64,000 bases of DNA from Bradyrhizobium hereditatis (lineage in GTDB: Bacteria; Pseudomonadota; Alphaproteobacteria; Rhizobiales; Xanthobacteraceae): the NCBI RefSeq assembly GCF_020329435.1, contig NZ_JAGKJK010000002.1, forward strand, positions 62,001 to 126,000, read 5' to 3'. The notes beneath the pieces were generated by a model, which saw only the letters and a program-made list of their open reading frames with translations, was not told the DNA's origin and made no database searches. Numbering within the stretch: the first letter of the stretch is position 1; every line of letters starts with the position of its first letter. Both the position numbers and the translations under genes were made by a program. Positions 53,457 through 63,871 of the stretch are shown here, in pieces.

Positions 53457-53483
53457 TTTCGCAGAGCGAAATTTATTTTTTGG
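53457..53483 (+). terminator. Candidate terminator after fumC
   Basis: TTTCGC/GCGAAA stem with an AGA loop, followed by TTTATTTTTT, about 125 bases after the fumC stop in an AT-rich patch. The stem is short, but the T-run is good. Confidence 0.55.
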
Positions 53484-53604
53484 TGCTATCACAGAGCACT
53501 TGACGGGGATTCCGAATGACCAACCAATTTGCTTGCGCAGTACTCGACATTTTTCCGTCCAATGAATCATCATGCCTTCGAGTCGCCGGATAATGGAGGC
53601 GAAC

Positions 53605-53793
53605 ATGGGAGACGTGATCAACCTGAAGCGATTCAAGAAGCGCAGCGAGCGGGAACAATCGGCAAAACAGGCCGATGCCAACCGCGCGCGGTTCGGCCGG
53701 ACCAAGGCCGAGCGCGCGCTCGATGAACGTCGCAAGGATCGCGCCGCCGATCTTCTGGACCAGCACAAGCTCAATGGCGGAGACGCGTCATGA
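53605..53793 (+). CDS. DUF4169 family protein
   Basis: 62 residues; GGAGG six bases before the ATG. A highly charged helix: NLKRFKKRSEREQSAKQADANRARFGRTKAERALDERRKDRA. Matches the short DUF4169 family (pattern NLR..RK..AR..A...A..NR..FGRTKAE), always found in alphaproteobacteria near fumC. Function unknown. Overlaps the next gene by four bases (ATGA). Confidence 0.85.
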   Translation: MGDVINLKRFKKRSEREQSAKQADANRARFGRTKAERALDERRKDRAADLLDQHKLNGGDAS

Positions 53794-54050
53794 AGTCGCC
53801 CGTGGTCAAACGCTCGATCGTGGTCGCCGGCCACAAGACCAGCGTCAGCCTCGAGGAGGCTTTCTGGAACGGCATGAAGGAAATCTCGGGCCTGCGGAAC
53901 ATGACGTTGTCCGAACTGGTCGGCGAGATCGACAGCAATCGCCAGCAGGGCAACCTGTCCTCGGCGATCCGATTGTTCGTGCTCGACTACTTCCGCAACC
54001 GCGCCATGCCTCCCGCCGCAGCCTCCGACGCCCCGCGGCCTCAGGCTTGA
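53790..54050 (+). CDS. Ribbon-helix-helix domain protein
   Basis: 86 residues. VKRSIVVAGHKTSVSLEEAFWNGMKEISG fits the beta strand and first helix of an RHH_4-type fold, and NMTLSELVGEIDSNRQQGNLSSAIRLFVLDYF the second helix and the tail. Probably DNA-binding as a dimer. No operator is obvious. Translationally coupled to DUF4169 upstream. The two always travel together in this group of bacteria. Confidence 0.85.
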   Translation: MKSPVVKRSIVVAGHKTSVSLEEAFWNGMKEISGLRNMTLSELVGEIDSNRQQGNLSSAIRLFVLDYFRNRAMPPAAASDAPRPQA

Positions 54051-54102
54051 GGTCCTATCGCGGCGAGCGCACCACCAGCGCGCCCGCCCCGCTCCACTGC
54101 GT

Positions 54103-54678
54103 TCAATAGACGAGTCCGGTGCCGGGCGGCTTTTCCAGCGCCGCGGCCAGCGACCGATATTCCTCGCAGCCGGTGCCGCAAATCGCCGCGATGCGGCTGA
54201 GATGATACGACGCCTGGTCGCGATTACCCTGCTCGATCTGCCACAGGCCGTAATACTGCCAGGTCAGCACATGGTTCGGGTCCGCTTTCAGCGCACGCTC
54301 GTACCAGGTCTGCGACAGCCTGTAGTCACCGAGCTTGCGATAGGAATAGCCGATCAGGTTGGCGACGCCTGCATTGTCGTCACGGCCGAGGGCCTTGAGC
54401 TGCTCGATGGCACCGGCATAATCGCCGCGCTCATAGATCGTCGCATGCGCGGCACGGTAACCCTGCCGGAACGCATCATCGTCGACACTCGACTGTTTGG
54501 TCGCCTTCTTCTTGGCTTTGGACGGTTTGGCACCGGATCGGTTGTCCGGCGGCGGCGGATTGGCTGACGGCGGATCGCCGCCGCCGCCCGCGGCAAAGGC
54601 CGGAATAGATGGCGAAGAAATGATCAGGGCCGTCGAGAAGAGTGCCAGCGTTGCGAGCTTGATTGCCGATTTGATCAT
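54103..54678 (-). CDS. Exported TPR-repeat protein
   Basis: 191 residues from the ATG at 54678 (GGAGG upstream). Signal peptide IKSAIKLATLALFSTALIIS with cleavage after AFA. Then a Gly/Pro-rich and Lys-rich linker (SGAKPSKAKKKATKQ) and two to three TPR units, e.g. GYRAAHATIYERGDYAGAIEQLKAL and GYSYRKLGDYRLSQTWYERALKADPN. Two Cys occur in ICGTGCEEYRS near the C-terminus. Likely periplasmic and protein-binding; no named family. Confidence 0.8.
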   Translation of the reverse strand: MIKSAIKLATLALFSTALIISSPSIPAFAAGGGGDPPSANPPPPDNRSGAKPSKAKKKATKQSSVDDDAFRQGYRAAHATIYERGDYAGAIEQLKALGRDDNAGVANLIGYSYRKLGDYRLSQTWYERALKADPNHVLTWQYYGLWQIEQGNRDQASYHLSRIAAICGTGCEEYRSLAAALEKPPGTGLVY

Positions 54679-54951
54679 TCGAACCTCCGGTTTTCCTGCC
54701 TGACGCGAATCCACGGTCCAGCCGGAGGTAGAGACACCGCCGCGCCCGAACTATTCCCGCCGCACCACCCGAGAAGCGCGTCCGGCACGCTGGACGGGAA
54801 TGAGGACAATGCGTATCTAATTGGCGGCCGTTGCCGTTCCTCAACCGGAACCTGACGAAGCCCACCCGTCCGAGAGCATCCCTGGAGAGAGAAATGGACC
54901 TCGCAAAGCTGACCATGCCCCGCGACATCAGTCCATTTTCGGAAACTCTCC

Positions 54952-56529
54952 ATGCCTGCCTTCCTCGTTCTGGATTCCATCTCTCTTGCCACGCCTGACG
55001 GACGCCCGCTGTTCAATGGATTGACGCTCGCCATTGGAGGCGAGCGCACCGGCCTTGTCGGCCGCAACGGCAGCGGCAAATCCACATTGTTGCGCCTGAT
55101 CGCGGGCGAGATCGAACCTGCCGGTGGATCGCTCCAGCGCATCGGCTCGATCGGCGTGCTGGCGCAACTCAGTGACGAGCGGCTATCCGTCGACGAGGCG
55201 CTCGGCGTTGCCGGCGGTCTTGCCCGCCTGCGCCGTCTCGAACGCGGCGAAGGATCACTCGAAGACGCGGCGGAGGCGGATTGGACACTGGAGACGAAGG
55301 TACAAACGGCACTGGTCGAAGCTGGACTGCCGTCTTTGCCGCTGCATCGCCCGATCCTATCCTTGAGCGGCGGCGAACGAACCCGCGTCGCGCTGGCGCG
55401 CGTTTTGATCGAGGCGCCCGATGTGCTGCTATTGGATGAGCCAACCAACAATCTCGACACGGACGGCCGTCAGGCCGTGGCCGAAATGCTGGAACGCTGG
55501 CAGGGCGGCATCCTCCTCGCCAGCCACGACCGCGCGCTATTGGAGCGCGTCGACCGCATCGTCGAATTGACGCCGGTCGGCATCACGATCTTCGGAGGCG
55601 CGTGGTCAGCCTTTGCGCAGGCGCGTGACGCCGCCCACGCCCGTGCCGCCGCAGACCTCGAGCGCGCGGCGGACGCCTTGCGCAACACCGAGCGCGCGGT
55701 GCAGAAGGGGCGCGAGAAGAAAGCGCGCCGCGACAAGGCCGGCCGCGCCTGGCGCGCCAAGGGCATCGAGGACAAGATGTTCATGGATCGCGAGAAGGAG
55801 CGCGCCGAGAACAGCGCCGCGCGCGAAAGCCTGCTCGCGACCCGCCTGCTCGGCGAGCGCGTCGAAGCGCTGGAGACGGCCAAGTCGCAGGTCGAAATCC
55901 TGACACCGCTCTCGATCGACCTGCCGCGCACCGATCTGCCCGGCGGCCGCGAACTCATCACGTTCAGGGACGTGGTGATGGCCTTCGGCAAGCGCCGCCT
56001 GTTCGGGCCGCTGTCATTCGAGGTGCGCGGTCCCGAGCGGATCGCCATCCGCGGCGCCAATGGCTCCGGTAAGACCACCCTGTTCCGCCTGATCTCCGGC
56101 GAGCTGAGACCTGCGAGCGGCGAAATCAGCCGCCTCACCGACCGCATTGCCGTGCTCGATCAGCATGTCGGCCTGCTTGATCCCGGTCTAAGCATTCTCG
56201 ACAATCTCGGTCGCTTGAATCCCGAACTCACGGCGAACGAAGCTCACGCTGCGCTCGCCCGGTTTGCGTTCCGTAATCGCGCAGCGCTGCAGATCGCGGC
56301 GACCCTCAGCGGCGGCGAGCGGCTGCGCGCAGGTCTCGCCTGCGTGTTCGCGCGCCCGCAGCCGCCATTCCTGTTGCTGCTCGACGAGCCGACCAATCAC
56401 CTCGATCTCGCGGCGATCGAGGAACTGGAAGCTGCGCTCAAAGGATTCGACGGCGCGCTGATCGTCATCAGCCACGATGAGGCATTCTTGCGAGCGATCG
56501 GGATCGGCCGGGAGATTGTACTCGGCTAG
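54952..56529 (+). CDS. ABC-F family ATPase
   Basis: 525 residues, two ABC domains in one chain without membrane parts. Walker A GRNGSGKST (residue 39 region) and GANGSGKTT (residue 366 region); signatures LSGGERTRVALARVL and LSGGERLRAGLACVF; Walker B LLLDEPTNNLD and LLLDEPTNHLD with Glu in both. The linker (about residues 210-310) is a charged coiled coil (KGREKKARRDKAGRAWRAKG) that should enter the ribosomal E site. Such proteins act in translation, as stalling relief or antibiotic protection. Which subgroup is not resolved. Confidence 0.9.
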   Translation: MPAFLVLDSISLATPDGRPLFNGLTLAIGGERTGLVGRNGSGKSTLLRLIAGEIEPAGGSLQRIGSIGVLAQLSDERLSVDEALGVAGGLARLRRLERGEGSLEDAAEADWTLETKVQTALVEAGLPSLPLHRPILSLSGGERTRVALARVLIEAPDVLLLDEPTNNLDTDGRQAVAEMLERWQGGILLASHDRALLERVDRIVELTPVGITIFGGAWSAFAQARDAAHARAAADLERAADALRNTERAVQKGREKKARRDKAGRAWRAKGIEDKMFMDREKERAENSAARESLLATRLLGERVEALETAKSQVEILTPLSIDLPRTDLPGGRELITFRDVVMAFGKRRLFGPLSFEVRGPERIAIRGANGSGKTTLFRLISGELRPASGEISRLTDRIAVLDQHVGLLDPGLSILDNLGRLNPELTANEAHAALARFAFRNRAALQIAATLSGGERLRAGLACVFARPQPPFLLLLDEPTNHLDLAAIEELEAALKGFDGALIVISHDEAFLRAIGIGREIVLG

Positions 56530-56808
56530 GCCGTGTACTCATGCAGTGGGTGGCGTGATGGACAGAAGCAATGTCTGCCCTGTCCTCAAATCGGCGCGAT
56601 TACCGCACGGCGGCGAAATGATGCGAAGGGCCAGCAGCGGACGTGTGGCGCCTTTCTGGGAAGAGGACTGAAAGCAAACCTTCTCAGGCTCCCGGTCGCG
56701 GTCGAGAGGAAAGCGAGAGTTTGACAGCAGTTGAGCCCATGAAATTTGTGGCGGCCTCGGTTATACTCCATCGTCCTAGGTTCCGGCTCTCGAACGAGGC
56801 GGCAGGAA

Positions 56809-58569
56809 ATGGGCACTGCAGAGATTGAACGCAAGCTCTCCGCCATTCTGGCAGCCGATGTGGCTGGTTATTCGCGGCTCATGGGCGTCGACGAGGAAGG
56901 CACTCACGCCTCGTTCGTAGCGCACCTTCGGGAGCTGATCGAGCCAAGCATCCGGGAGCATCGCGGCCGAGTAGTGAAGACCACGGGCGACGGTTTCCTA
57001 GCTACTTTCGAGAGCGTGCTCGGCGCGGTCCGCTGCGCCGTCGAGGTCCAGCGCGGGATGGCCGAGCGCAATGCTAACGTGCCGGAGGCGCAGCGCCTTG
57101 TGTTTCGGCTCGGCATCAACGCCTGCGACGTGATGATCGACGGCGAGGACATTTATGGCGACGGCGTCAACATCGCAGCGAGGCTCGAGACGATGGCCGA
57201 GCCTGGCGGCATCTGCGTCTCCGCCCGCGTCCAGGAGGACGCGAGCGGCCGGCTCGACCTTGGTTTCGAAGATCTCGGCGAGCGGCAGCTCAAGAACATC
57301 GTCCGGCCGATGCGGCTTTACCGCGTCATATTCGACCGGCCCACGGCAGCGGCCGGCTCCGCCACACCCACGCAACTGCCGGATCTCAGCGATCGCCCGA
57401 CCTTCGCCGTGCTGCCGTTCGAAAACATGAGCGGCGACCCCGAGCAACAGTACTTTGCTGACGGCATCAGCGAGGATCTCATCACAGCGATTGCGACCTG
57501 GTGCCGTTTCCCCGTGATCGCCCGCAACTCGTCCTTCGTCTACAAGGGCCGTGCACTCGATATCAAACAGGTCGGCCAGGAACTCGGTGCCCGCTACGTG
57601 TTGGAAGGGAGCGTCCGCAAGGTGGCGAACCGAGTCCGCATAACCGCCCAGCTCATCGACGCGCCGACCGGACACCACGTTTGGGCACAACGCTATGATC
57701 GCGAGCTCGGTGATCTCTTTGCGATTCAGGACGACATCACCACGAGCATCGCGGCTGCGATCGAACCGGAGATCATGGAAGTGGAGGAGCGTCGGGCAAC
57801 AGCGCGCAGCAGCTTTACCGGCTACGATCTCGTCCAGCGCGGCAACTGGCACCTCTACAAGTTCACCCCGGAAGGCATAGCCGAGGCACAGCGCCTGTTT
57901 ACGGCAGCCATTGAGGCCGATCCCAACTATCCCCCGGCCTATGCCAGCATGGCATACAGCAAGTATATTTCGGCGCAGTTTGGTGCAGACTTTGAGCCAA
58001 CGCTGCAAAGCGCATTCGAGTTCGCCCGCAAGGCACTCACCCTCGACGAGAAGGATGCGCGAGCGCACATGTTTTTCGCGCAAAGCTCGCTTTGGCTGCG
58101 CCGGCACGAGGAGGCCATAGCGGCCGCGCGCCAAGCGATTGCACTCAATCCGAGTCTCGCGCACGCCTATTCGGTGCTTGGCTATGCACTCGACTGTGTC
58201 GGCGAATTCGAGGAAGCGCTCAAGACCGTAGCGCATTCATTTCGCTTGCGCCCGCATGACCGTACCGTCGGGCGCTGCATTCCAGCTATGGCCGTCGCCC
58301 ACTATCAGCTCGGATCCTACGAGGCCGCGGAGCAGACCGCCTTTCGCGCCGTGACCCTAACGCCACTCTACTGGCTCGGTCATCAGATGTTGGCCGCCAG
58401 TCGTGGGCAGCTCGGCCGCAAGGCGGATGCCGCGCAATGTGTCGCCGAAATCCGCCGCCGGGAGCCCGAGATCTCGCGCAGCGCATATAGCGCGAGGCTT
58501 CCGTTTCGAGACGCCATCTACGCCCAGCGCATCGAAGAAGGTCTCGCCAGGGCTGGCTGGAACGGCTGA
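56809..58569 (+). CDS. Class III adenylate/guanylate cyclase with TPR domain
   Basis: 586 residues from the ATG at 56809 (AGGA adjacent). Residues 8-180: cyclase domain with the first metal Asp in LAADVAGYSRLM, the second in KTTGDGFLATF, the transition-state Asn/Arg in GVNIAARLETM. Then a linker and a TolB/OmpR-like domain (FAVLPFENMSGDPEQQYFADGISEDLITA), followed by TPR units from about residue 360 (AYASMAYSKYISAQFG, AHAYSVLGYALDCVGEFEEALK). It makes cAMP or cGMP, judged by intact catalytic residues; the TPRs probably bind a partner. No membrane segment. Confidence 0.9.
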   Translation: MGTAEIERKLSAILAADVAGYSRLMGVDEEGTHASFVAHLRELIEPSIREHRGRVVKTTGDGFLATFESVLGAVRCAVEVQRGMAERNANVPEAQRLVFRLGINACDVMIDGEDIYGDGVNIAARLETMAEPGGICVSARVQEDASGRLDLGFEDLGERQLKNIVRPMRLYRVIFDRPTAAAGSATPTQLPDLSDRPTFAVLPFENMSGDPEQQYFADGISEDLITAIATWCRFPVIARNSSFVYKGRALDIKQVGQELGARYVLEGSVRKVANRVRITAQLIDAPTGHHVWAQRYDRELGDLFAIQDDITTSIAAAIEPEIMEVEERRATARSSFTGYDLVQRGNWHLYKFTPEGIAEAQRLFTAAIEADPNYPPAYASMAYSKYISAQFGADFEPTLQSAFEFARKALTLDEKDARAHMFFAQSSLWLRRHEEAIAAARQAIALNPSLAHAYSVLGYALDCVGEFEEALKTVAHSFRLRPHDRTVGRCIPAMAVAHYQLGSYEAAEQTAFRAVTLTPLYWLGHQMLAASRGQLGRKADAAQCVAEIRRREPEISRSAYSARLPFRDAIYAQRIEEGLARAGWNG

Positions 58570-58776
58570 GCAAGACTCGCAAAATCCTTTTCGTTTTTTA
58601 GCACCCGTGGCGGCGGTCTCAACGGATCAGACGCGATCGCGAGTGTAGGCGCTCACAATCGAGGGTCCGGTTGTGGTCATTTTCGACCGAGTTTGCGGGA
58701 GCTGCCAGCCACTTGATCTCTGCTTTGCCTCAAAAACGGCCGGCCGCCTGTGGCAGCGCGCCAATGAGTCCACGCT

Positions 58777-61700
58777 CTAGTTCGAGCGCGGCGGCGGCGG
58801 ATTGGCGACCTGCGGCGTCAGCGCCAGCGGCGGACGCGGTCTCGGCTTGGCGGCGCCTGGCGCAGGCCTGACGTCGATCGGCGGCGGCAGCGGGGCAACC
58901 TGTGGCGGGCCCGCGACCGGCGCGGGCGGCGCATTGACGGTCGGAGGACGCGGCACTGTCGCCTTCTTCGCCGGCGGCCGCCGCGGGTCGCGGCCGCCCT
59001 TCTGCGCCGCCGGCGCGCTCGGCGCCGCTTCCGGAATCGGCAATTGTCCCTCCGCGGGCAGCACGATCGGTGGCGGCGCCGCCGGCGGCGGCTCACCACG
59101 CTCGATGGCGTCTAACCTCTTGGTTTCGTGATCGATCGCGCGCACGGCCAGCCACGACGACAATGGCGCAACGTCGACGCTGCGGTTGAGCGCGTCGGGC
59201 GTACCCACCGCAAGCAGCTGGATTTCGGGCCGCCCGGTTGTCATCGTCAACGAAAGCGCGGCGCGGATATCGGCCTGATCGGCGGCAATATCATATCCGC
59301 CGGAGACGGTGGCGCGCACGCCATTGCCGTCCAGCGTCGTGGCTCCCACGCGAAGCCGGCCGTCGCGGATGGTGAACGGAATTTGAGCCGACGGAATCGC
59401 AAGCGCGCCGGCCGGCAGGGTGGCCTCGACGATCTGCTTCAATCTGACATCGTCCTTGGCCTGCCCGCTGTCATTGGCGCGCACCGCCACTTCGAAGGCG
59501 CGCGGATCGAGGCCCGCGATTTTGGCCGCTTCCAGCGTCAGCGTTCCACTGCCGGACAGCGCGCCGGCAAGCGCCTGGGCGCTGCGACCCTGGCTCGTCA
59601 GCGTCATCTGCAGCGACGCGCGGCCGGCCGGCATTGCAAGGTTACGATAGCGCAGCGCCGCGCCGTCGACGCCAGTGAACTGGACGCTTGCGTTCAACCC
59701 AATGCCGTTGGCGCCGGGGCGCGCATCGATCGTTGCGGTGACGTCGCCACCGCCGATCTTGCCCGTGATGGTATCGAAGGTCAGCGACTGGCCGTCGCTC
59801 TTGATCATGCCGCTCACCGGCTGCAATTCGCTGCCGCCGGGAAGCAGGCCCCGCAACGCCTGGAAGGCGACCTTGCCGCGCCAGCCCTTCACGAGCCCGG
59901 TGCCGAGCGGCTCGGCGGCATCGTGTCCGGCGGCGCCGAGCGCCAGGCCAAGGGCCGGTGCCAGCGCGAGCTGCTCGGCGCCGATTTCGCCTTCGATCTC
60001 CTTCTCCTCGCCAAGCGTCACAGCGATACGGCCGCGCAGGCGCGAGCCGCTGATAGTGCTGTCGAGATCGTCGAGGGTCAGCTTGTTGCCGGCGAGCTGC
60101 ACGCGCGACGACAGGCCGATGTTCTGTGCGAGCGTATCCTGCGGCTTGAGATCGAGCAGCGGCCCGAAATTGGCGCTGCGAACTTTCAGGCCGAGGTTTG
60201 CCTGCGCCTCCGCCGCCCATGGTTCGGCGGAGCCTTCCGCTTCAGCGTCGAGGCCGACTGCCGAGACCTTTGCCTTGAGCCGGAGCGGCGCACCCCACGC
60301 ACCCGTCGCGGTACCCTCGAACCGTGCGGGACCATCGCCCGCGGAGACGACGCGATCGAGGCCGAGCAAGGCAAGCAAGGCGCCGCCCTGCTCGGACGAC
60401 AATTTCGAATCGATCCACACCTCACTGCGCCAAAGAGCCGCGAGATCGAGCCCCTGGATTGCCGCGACAGCCGGTCTGCCGGTGATCGTGATGCCGCCCT
60501 TGAGCAGCGCCGAATCGAGATCGGCGACGGCGCGCGCCTGGACGCGATCGGACTGCACGGCGCCTTTGGTGAGGTCGAGTGCCAGTTTCAGGCGCGCCGG
60601 CCCCGGGCCGGTCCCCAACGTATTGAGCCGGGCGGCGAGCGTTGGTGAAAAGGGGACGATCAGACTGGTCAACCGGCCGAGCGAAGCTGCGCTCGAATTA
60701 AGCGCAAACCATCCGGTCGCATTGAGGCGATCGAACGTGCCAGCACCGTCCAGTATCACATTCTCGAGCTTCCCGATCTTCAGCTGCTCCAGCGATAGCT
60801 TCGACGGTGAGTAGGCCAGTTTCGCGAACAGGGGGCTCAGTTCCTGCCCAGCCGAGATGGCCCGGCCGATATCGAGCGAAAGCCTTGCCTCGTCCGGCCA
60901 CTCGCCTTGCGGTCCCGCCAGCGAACGCGCAAAGGCCGTGACGGCATCGAGGTCGAGACGCTCCGACTTCAGTTCCGCATCGACGCGGGAGCCGTGATCC
61001 GCTTGCCGGTGGGACAGCATTATCCGCCCCTCCACCGTGCCGCCTTCGATGTCGGCTTTCATGGTGTCGATGGCAAAGCCTTCAGGCGCTACGGTGATGT
61101 CGCCACGCAGACGAAACGGCTTCTGGCTCCGATAGGCAATCTCGCCGCGGCCCTGCAGCCAGGTCAGCAGCGCGTCGGGGTCTGAGGATTCAACGCTGAG
61201 TGCGGCCTTGAAGCGGTCCGGGGCAACATTCGTGGCGCCGGCCTCGCTGAGCGAGACCCTGGTCGCGCCGGGCGCGCGGAACTCCAGCCTGTGGACGCGC
61301 CACGACTTCGCATCGCCTTGCAGCTCGGCAGTGATGTCCTGCAGCGGGCGTCCACCCAGCATGACCTGCTCGGACCCGAGTTCGAGCCGCGCAGGAATCG
61401 GCAAATGCGGAATGGCGGCGTTGAGGACCCGCAGCGCCGGCAGCGCGCGAACCGGCTCGGCGGAATTATCCTTTGCGACAAGCCGGTCGGCATCAAGCTG
61501 ACGCGCCGAGAGGGCCGCGCGTAGCAGCGGCGATGCCCCGAAGCGGATGTCGCCGCTGCCCGAAAGTTTTAGCGCGCGCTCCTCGGCACCGTAGCTCACT
61601 TCCAGCTGGTCGAGCCGCGCGGCCGAATAATCAGCCTTGAGCTTGGCGGCGATCCGCCACGGCACCTCGTCGGCCTTTCCCTTCTGGGCGGGAGCGGCGA

Positions 61701-62412
61701 GCGTCATGGCGCCTTCAAAGCGTGGCGCGCGGGCATCGAAGCTCAGTAGACCGTCGAGATCGATCGCGAGCGCACGGTGGCCCGGATCGATATTGAGATG
61801 GACGCGGGTGCCGCCGCCGTCGGGCCCCTGTCCCGAAGAGACGCGGAACGGATAGCGCGTGCCCGAGAACGTGAAATTGCCGTCACCGCGGATCGAACCG
61901 GCAAGCGAGCGGACATCGCCACTGAAGGCAATGTCATTCAGCTCGAGCGTAGAGCGGCTCGCCGCATCATGCAGCGCGACGCGGCCGGTGAGATTGAGCC
62001 GGTCGATCGCCAGCGAGCCCAGATTGAACGTCCCGGTCGAAGCCGGCCAGTCGATCCGCCCTCTGGAATCGAGACCGAGGTCGAGCGACATGCGGCTGAT
62101 CGTCAGCTCGGTCGCGCGCACCTCGCCGCGCATCAGGGAGTCCAGGCTGAATTCAACGTCGAGCTTGTCGGCGCGAACCTTGCCAAGATCGTTGGCGCCG
62201 CCGACCACGACCGAATGCAGTTGCAGCGACGGCGCCGGCAGCAGGCGCGCGTCAAGCTTGCCGCCGACGCGGACCGGCGCGCCGAGGACGCGCGTCGCCT
62301 CGGCCTCGAACTGCGGCCGAAACTGGCTCCAATCGATGAAATATGGCCCGACGAGCGCGGCAATCAGCGCAATGATGAAGGCGATTGCCAGGCCGAGCAG
62401 CGTCGTCTGCAC
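58777..62412 (-). CDS. AsmA-family protein
   Basis: 1211 residues. A single N-terminal membrane helix (LLGLAIAFIIALIAALVGPYF) anchors a very long periplasmic part. The start FIDWSQFRPQFEAEATRVLGAPVRVGGKLDARLLPAPSLQL is the AsmA opening; the C-terminal region (about residues 950-1100) holds the second AsmA domain with LSGSGTLTLEAAKIAGLDPR. The tail is Pro-rich (about residues 1110-1211). AsmA-like proteins form beta-groove bridges that move phospholipids or affect outer-membrane assembly. Gene alone on its strand. Confidence 0.9.
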   Translation of the reverse strand: MQTTLLGLAIAFIIALIAALVGPYFIDWSQFRPQFEAEATRVLGAPVRVGGKLDARLLPAPSLQLHSVVVGGANDLGKVRADKLDVEFSLDSLMRGEVRATELTISRMSLDLGLDSRGRIDWPASTGTFNLGSLAIDRLNLTGRVALHDAASRSTLELNDIAFSGDVRSLAGSIRGDGNFTFSGTRYPFRVSSGQGPDGGGTRVHLNIDPGHRALAIDLDGLLSFDARAPRFEGAMTLAAPAQKGKADEVPWRIAAKLKADYSAARLDQLEVSYGAEERALKLSGSGDIRFGASPLLRAALSARQLDADRLVAKDNSAEPVRALPALRVLNAAIPHLPIPARLELGSEQVMLGGRPLQDITAELQGDAKSWRVHRLEFRAPGATRVSLSEAGATNVAPDRFKAALSVESSDPDALLTWLQGRGEIAYRSQKPFRLRGDITVAPEGFAIDTMKADIEGGTVEGRIMLSHRQADHGSRVDAELKSERLDLDAVTAFARSLAGPQGEWPDEARLSLDIGRAISAGQELSPLFAKLAYSPSKLSLEQLKIGKLENVILDGAGTFDRLNATGWFALNSSAASLGRLTSLIVPFSPTLAARLNTLGTGPGPARLKLALDLTKGAVQSDRVQARAVADLDSALLKGGITITGRPAVAAIQGLDLAALWRSEVWIDSKLSSEQGGALLALLGLDRVVSAGDGPARFEGTATGAWGAPLRLKAKVSAVGLDAEAEGSAEPWAAEAQANLGLKVRSANFGPLLDLKPQDTLAQNIGLSSRVQLAGNKLTLDDLDSTISGSRLRGRIAVTLGEEKEIEGEIGAEQLALAPALGLALGAAGHDAAEPLGTGLVKGWRGKVAFQALRGLLPGGSELQPVSGMIKSDGQSLTFDTITGKIGGGDVTATIDARPGANGIGLNASVQFTGVDGAALRYRNLAMPAGRASLQMTLTSQGRSAQALAGALSGSGTLTLEAAKIAGLDPRAFEVAVRANDSGQAKDDVRLKQIVEATLPAGALAIPSAQIPFTIRDGRLRVGATTLDGNGVRATVSGGYDIAADQADIRAALSLTMTTGRPEIQLLAVGTPDALNRSVDVAPLSSWLAVRAIDHETKRLDAIERGEPPPAAPPPIVLPAEGQLPIPEAAPSAPAAQKGGRDPRRPPAKKATVPRPPTVNAPPAPVAGPPQVAPLPPPIDVRPAPGAAKPRPRPPLALTPQVANPPPPRSN

Positions 62413-62573
62413 GGTGTCTCCTCTTGAACCGCCCCGGCGCCGGCCGCATCACGCCGGAACCGGCCCCGGAGCAGCCCGGAATATAGAGAGAAGTTTGGCG
62501 ATGTCACAGCGGCATACTGACAGAAGCCTTGGCCGGCTCCGATCGACGCAGCCGGGGGCTCCGCGCCGCGGTT

Positions 62574-63806
62574 TTACCAGCTTGCCGGCAGGCGCTTGAG
62601 GCCGCGCAGCACGAAGGTCGGCCGCCATTCCGCATTGACAGCGTCATCGAGCCGCAGGTCCGGGATCCGCCGCAGCAGGGTCGAAATCGCGATCTCGGCC
62701 TCGATCCGCGCCAATTGGGCCCCGAGGCAGAAATGGATGCCGCCGCCAAAGGACAGCGGCTTCACATTGGGCCGGGTAATGTCCAGCCGCTCGGGGTGAT
62801 CCGGATAGACCGCCGGGTCGTGATTGGCCGAGCCGAGCAGACACAGCACGCTTTCGCCCTTCGGGATGCGCTTGCCGCCGAGATCGTCAATGTCTTCCAG
62901 TGCCACCCGGCCGGTTAACTGCACCGAGGAATCGTAACGCAGGAATTCCTCGATCGCATTGGTGATCAGTTCGGGCCTCGCCTTGAGCAGCGCGAGCTGG
63001 TCAGGATTGCGGTAGAGCGCCAGCAGGCCGTTGCCGATCAGGTTGACGGTGGTCTCGTGGCCCGCACCGAACAGCAGGATAATATTGGCGGTCAGCTCCT
63101 CGTTGGTGAGCTTGCTGCCGTCCTCTTCGGCCTGCACCAGTTGCGTGGTCAGATCGTCGCCCGGGTTCTTGCGCCTGAGCTCGAACAGCTGCTGGAAATA
63201 CATCGCCGCCATCGCATTGCCGGCGTTGCCCTGTTTGATCTCTTCGGGCGATAGCGGCACCGGATCGAGCAGCCGTCCGCCGTCGCGCGAACCGGCATAA
63301 AACGCCTCGCGATGCTCTTCGGGGATTCCGAGCATGTCGCAGATGATCGTGACCGGCAGGCGAAACGCAAAGTCCTCGATCAAGTCCATCTTGCCTTGCG
63401 GGATGATGCGGTCGAGCGTTTCGTCGACGACCTGCTGGATTCGCGGGCGCATGTCCTCGACCCGGCGCGCCGTAAACGCCTTCACCACCAGCCCGCGCAG
63501 GCGGGTGTGGTCCGGCGGATCCTGCTGCAGCATCCAGTGGCTCATGCTGCGGAACACCGGCTCGTCCATGATCTTGGGGCCGTAGCGGCGGATCGTGCGC
63601 TCGACATAGTCCTTGCCGAACCGCTTGTCGCGCAGCACGAGGCTCGCCTCGGCGTGGCGGCTGCAGACATACATGCCGAGCGGCGTCAGGTGCACCGGAT
63701 CAACGGCGCGCATCCGCTCGTAATGCGGATAGGGATTGCGGATGAATTCCGGGTCCAGCGGATTGAATAGCGGCGCGCTGCCGGCAGTCTGAACATGCTC
63801 GTTCAT
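62574..63806 (-). CDS. Cytochrome P450
   Basis: 410 residues, soluble bacterial CYP. I-helix oxygen-binding motif LLFGAGHETTVN, K-helix ExxR in EEFLRYDSSVQ, haem-binding FGGGIHFCLGAQLAR with the axial Cys. Other landmarks: FGKDYVERTIRRYG near the B helix and DPPDHTRLRGLVVKAFT at the C helix. Needs a ferredoxin partner, none of which is encoded nearby. Divergent from a TetR-type gene with a palindrome in between, so expression is probably induced by the substrate. Substrate unknown. Confidence 0.94.
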   Translation of the reverse strand: MNEHVQTAGSAPLFNPLDPEFIRNPYPHYERMRAVDPVHLTPLGMYVCSRHAEASLVLRDKRFGKDYVERTIRRYGPKIMDEPVFRSMSHWMLQQDPPDHTRLRGLVVKAFTARRVEDMRPRIQQVVDETLDRIIPQGKMDLIEDFAFRLPVTIICDMLGIPEEHREAFYAGSRDGGRLLDPVPLSPEEIKQGNAGNAMAAMYFQQLFELRRKNPGDDLTTQLVQAEEDGSKLTNEELTANIILLFGAGHETTVNLIGNGLLALYRNPDQLALLKARPELITNAIEEFLRYDSSVQLTGRVALEDIDDLGGKRIPKGESVLCLLGSANHDPAVYPDHPERLDITRPNVKPLSFGGGIHFCLGAQLARIEAEIAISTLLRRIPDLRLDDAVNAEWRPTFVLRGLKRLPASW

Positions 63807-63871
63807 GGTGACCTCACTGGTTGCTATGCGCCGTGCAGCGCGTTTCCCCGGGGCCGATCGTTCGAAATTCG

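Noticed and set aside
59128..60648. A 506-codon plus-strand frame antisense to the AsmA gene
   Set aside because: Rich in Arg, Gly, Ala and His with no domains; the AsmA frame has the expected membrane anchor and repeats.
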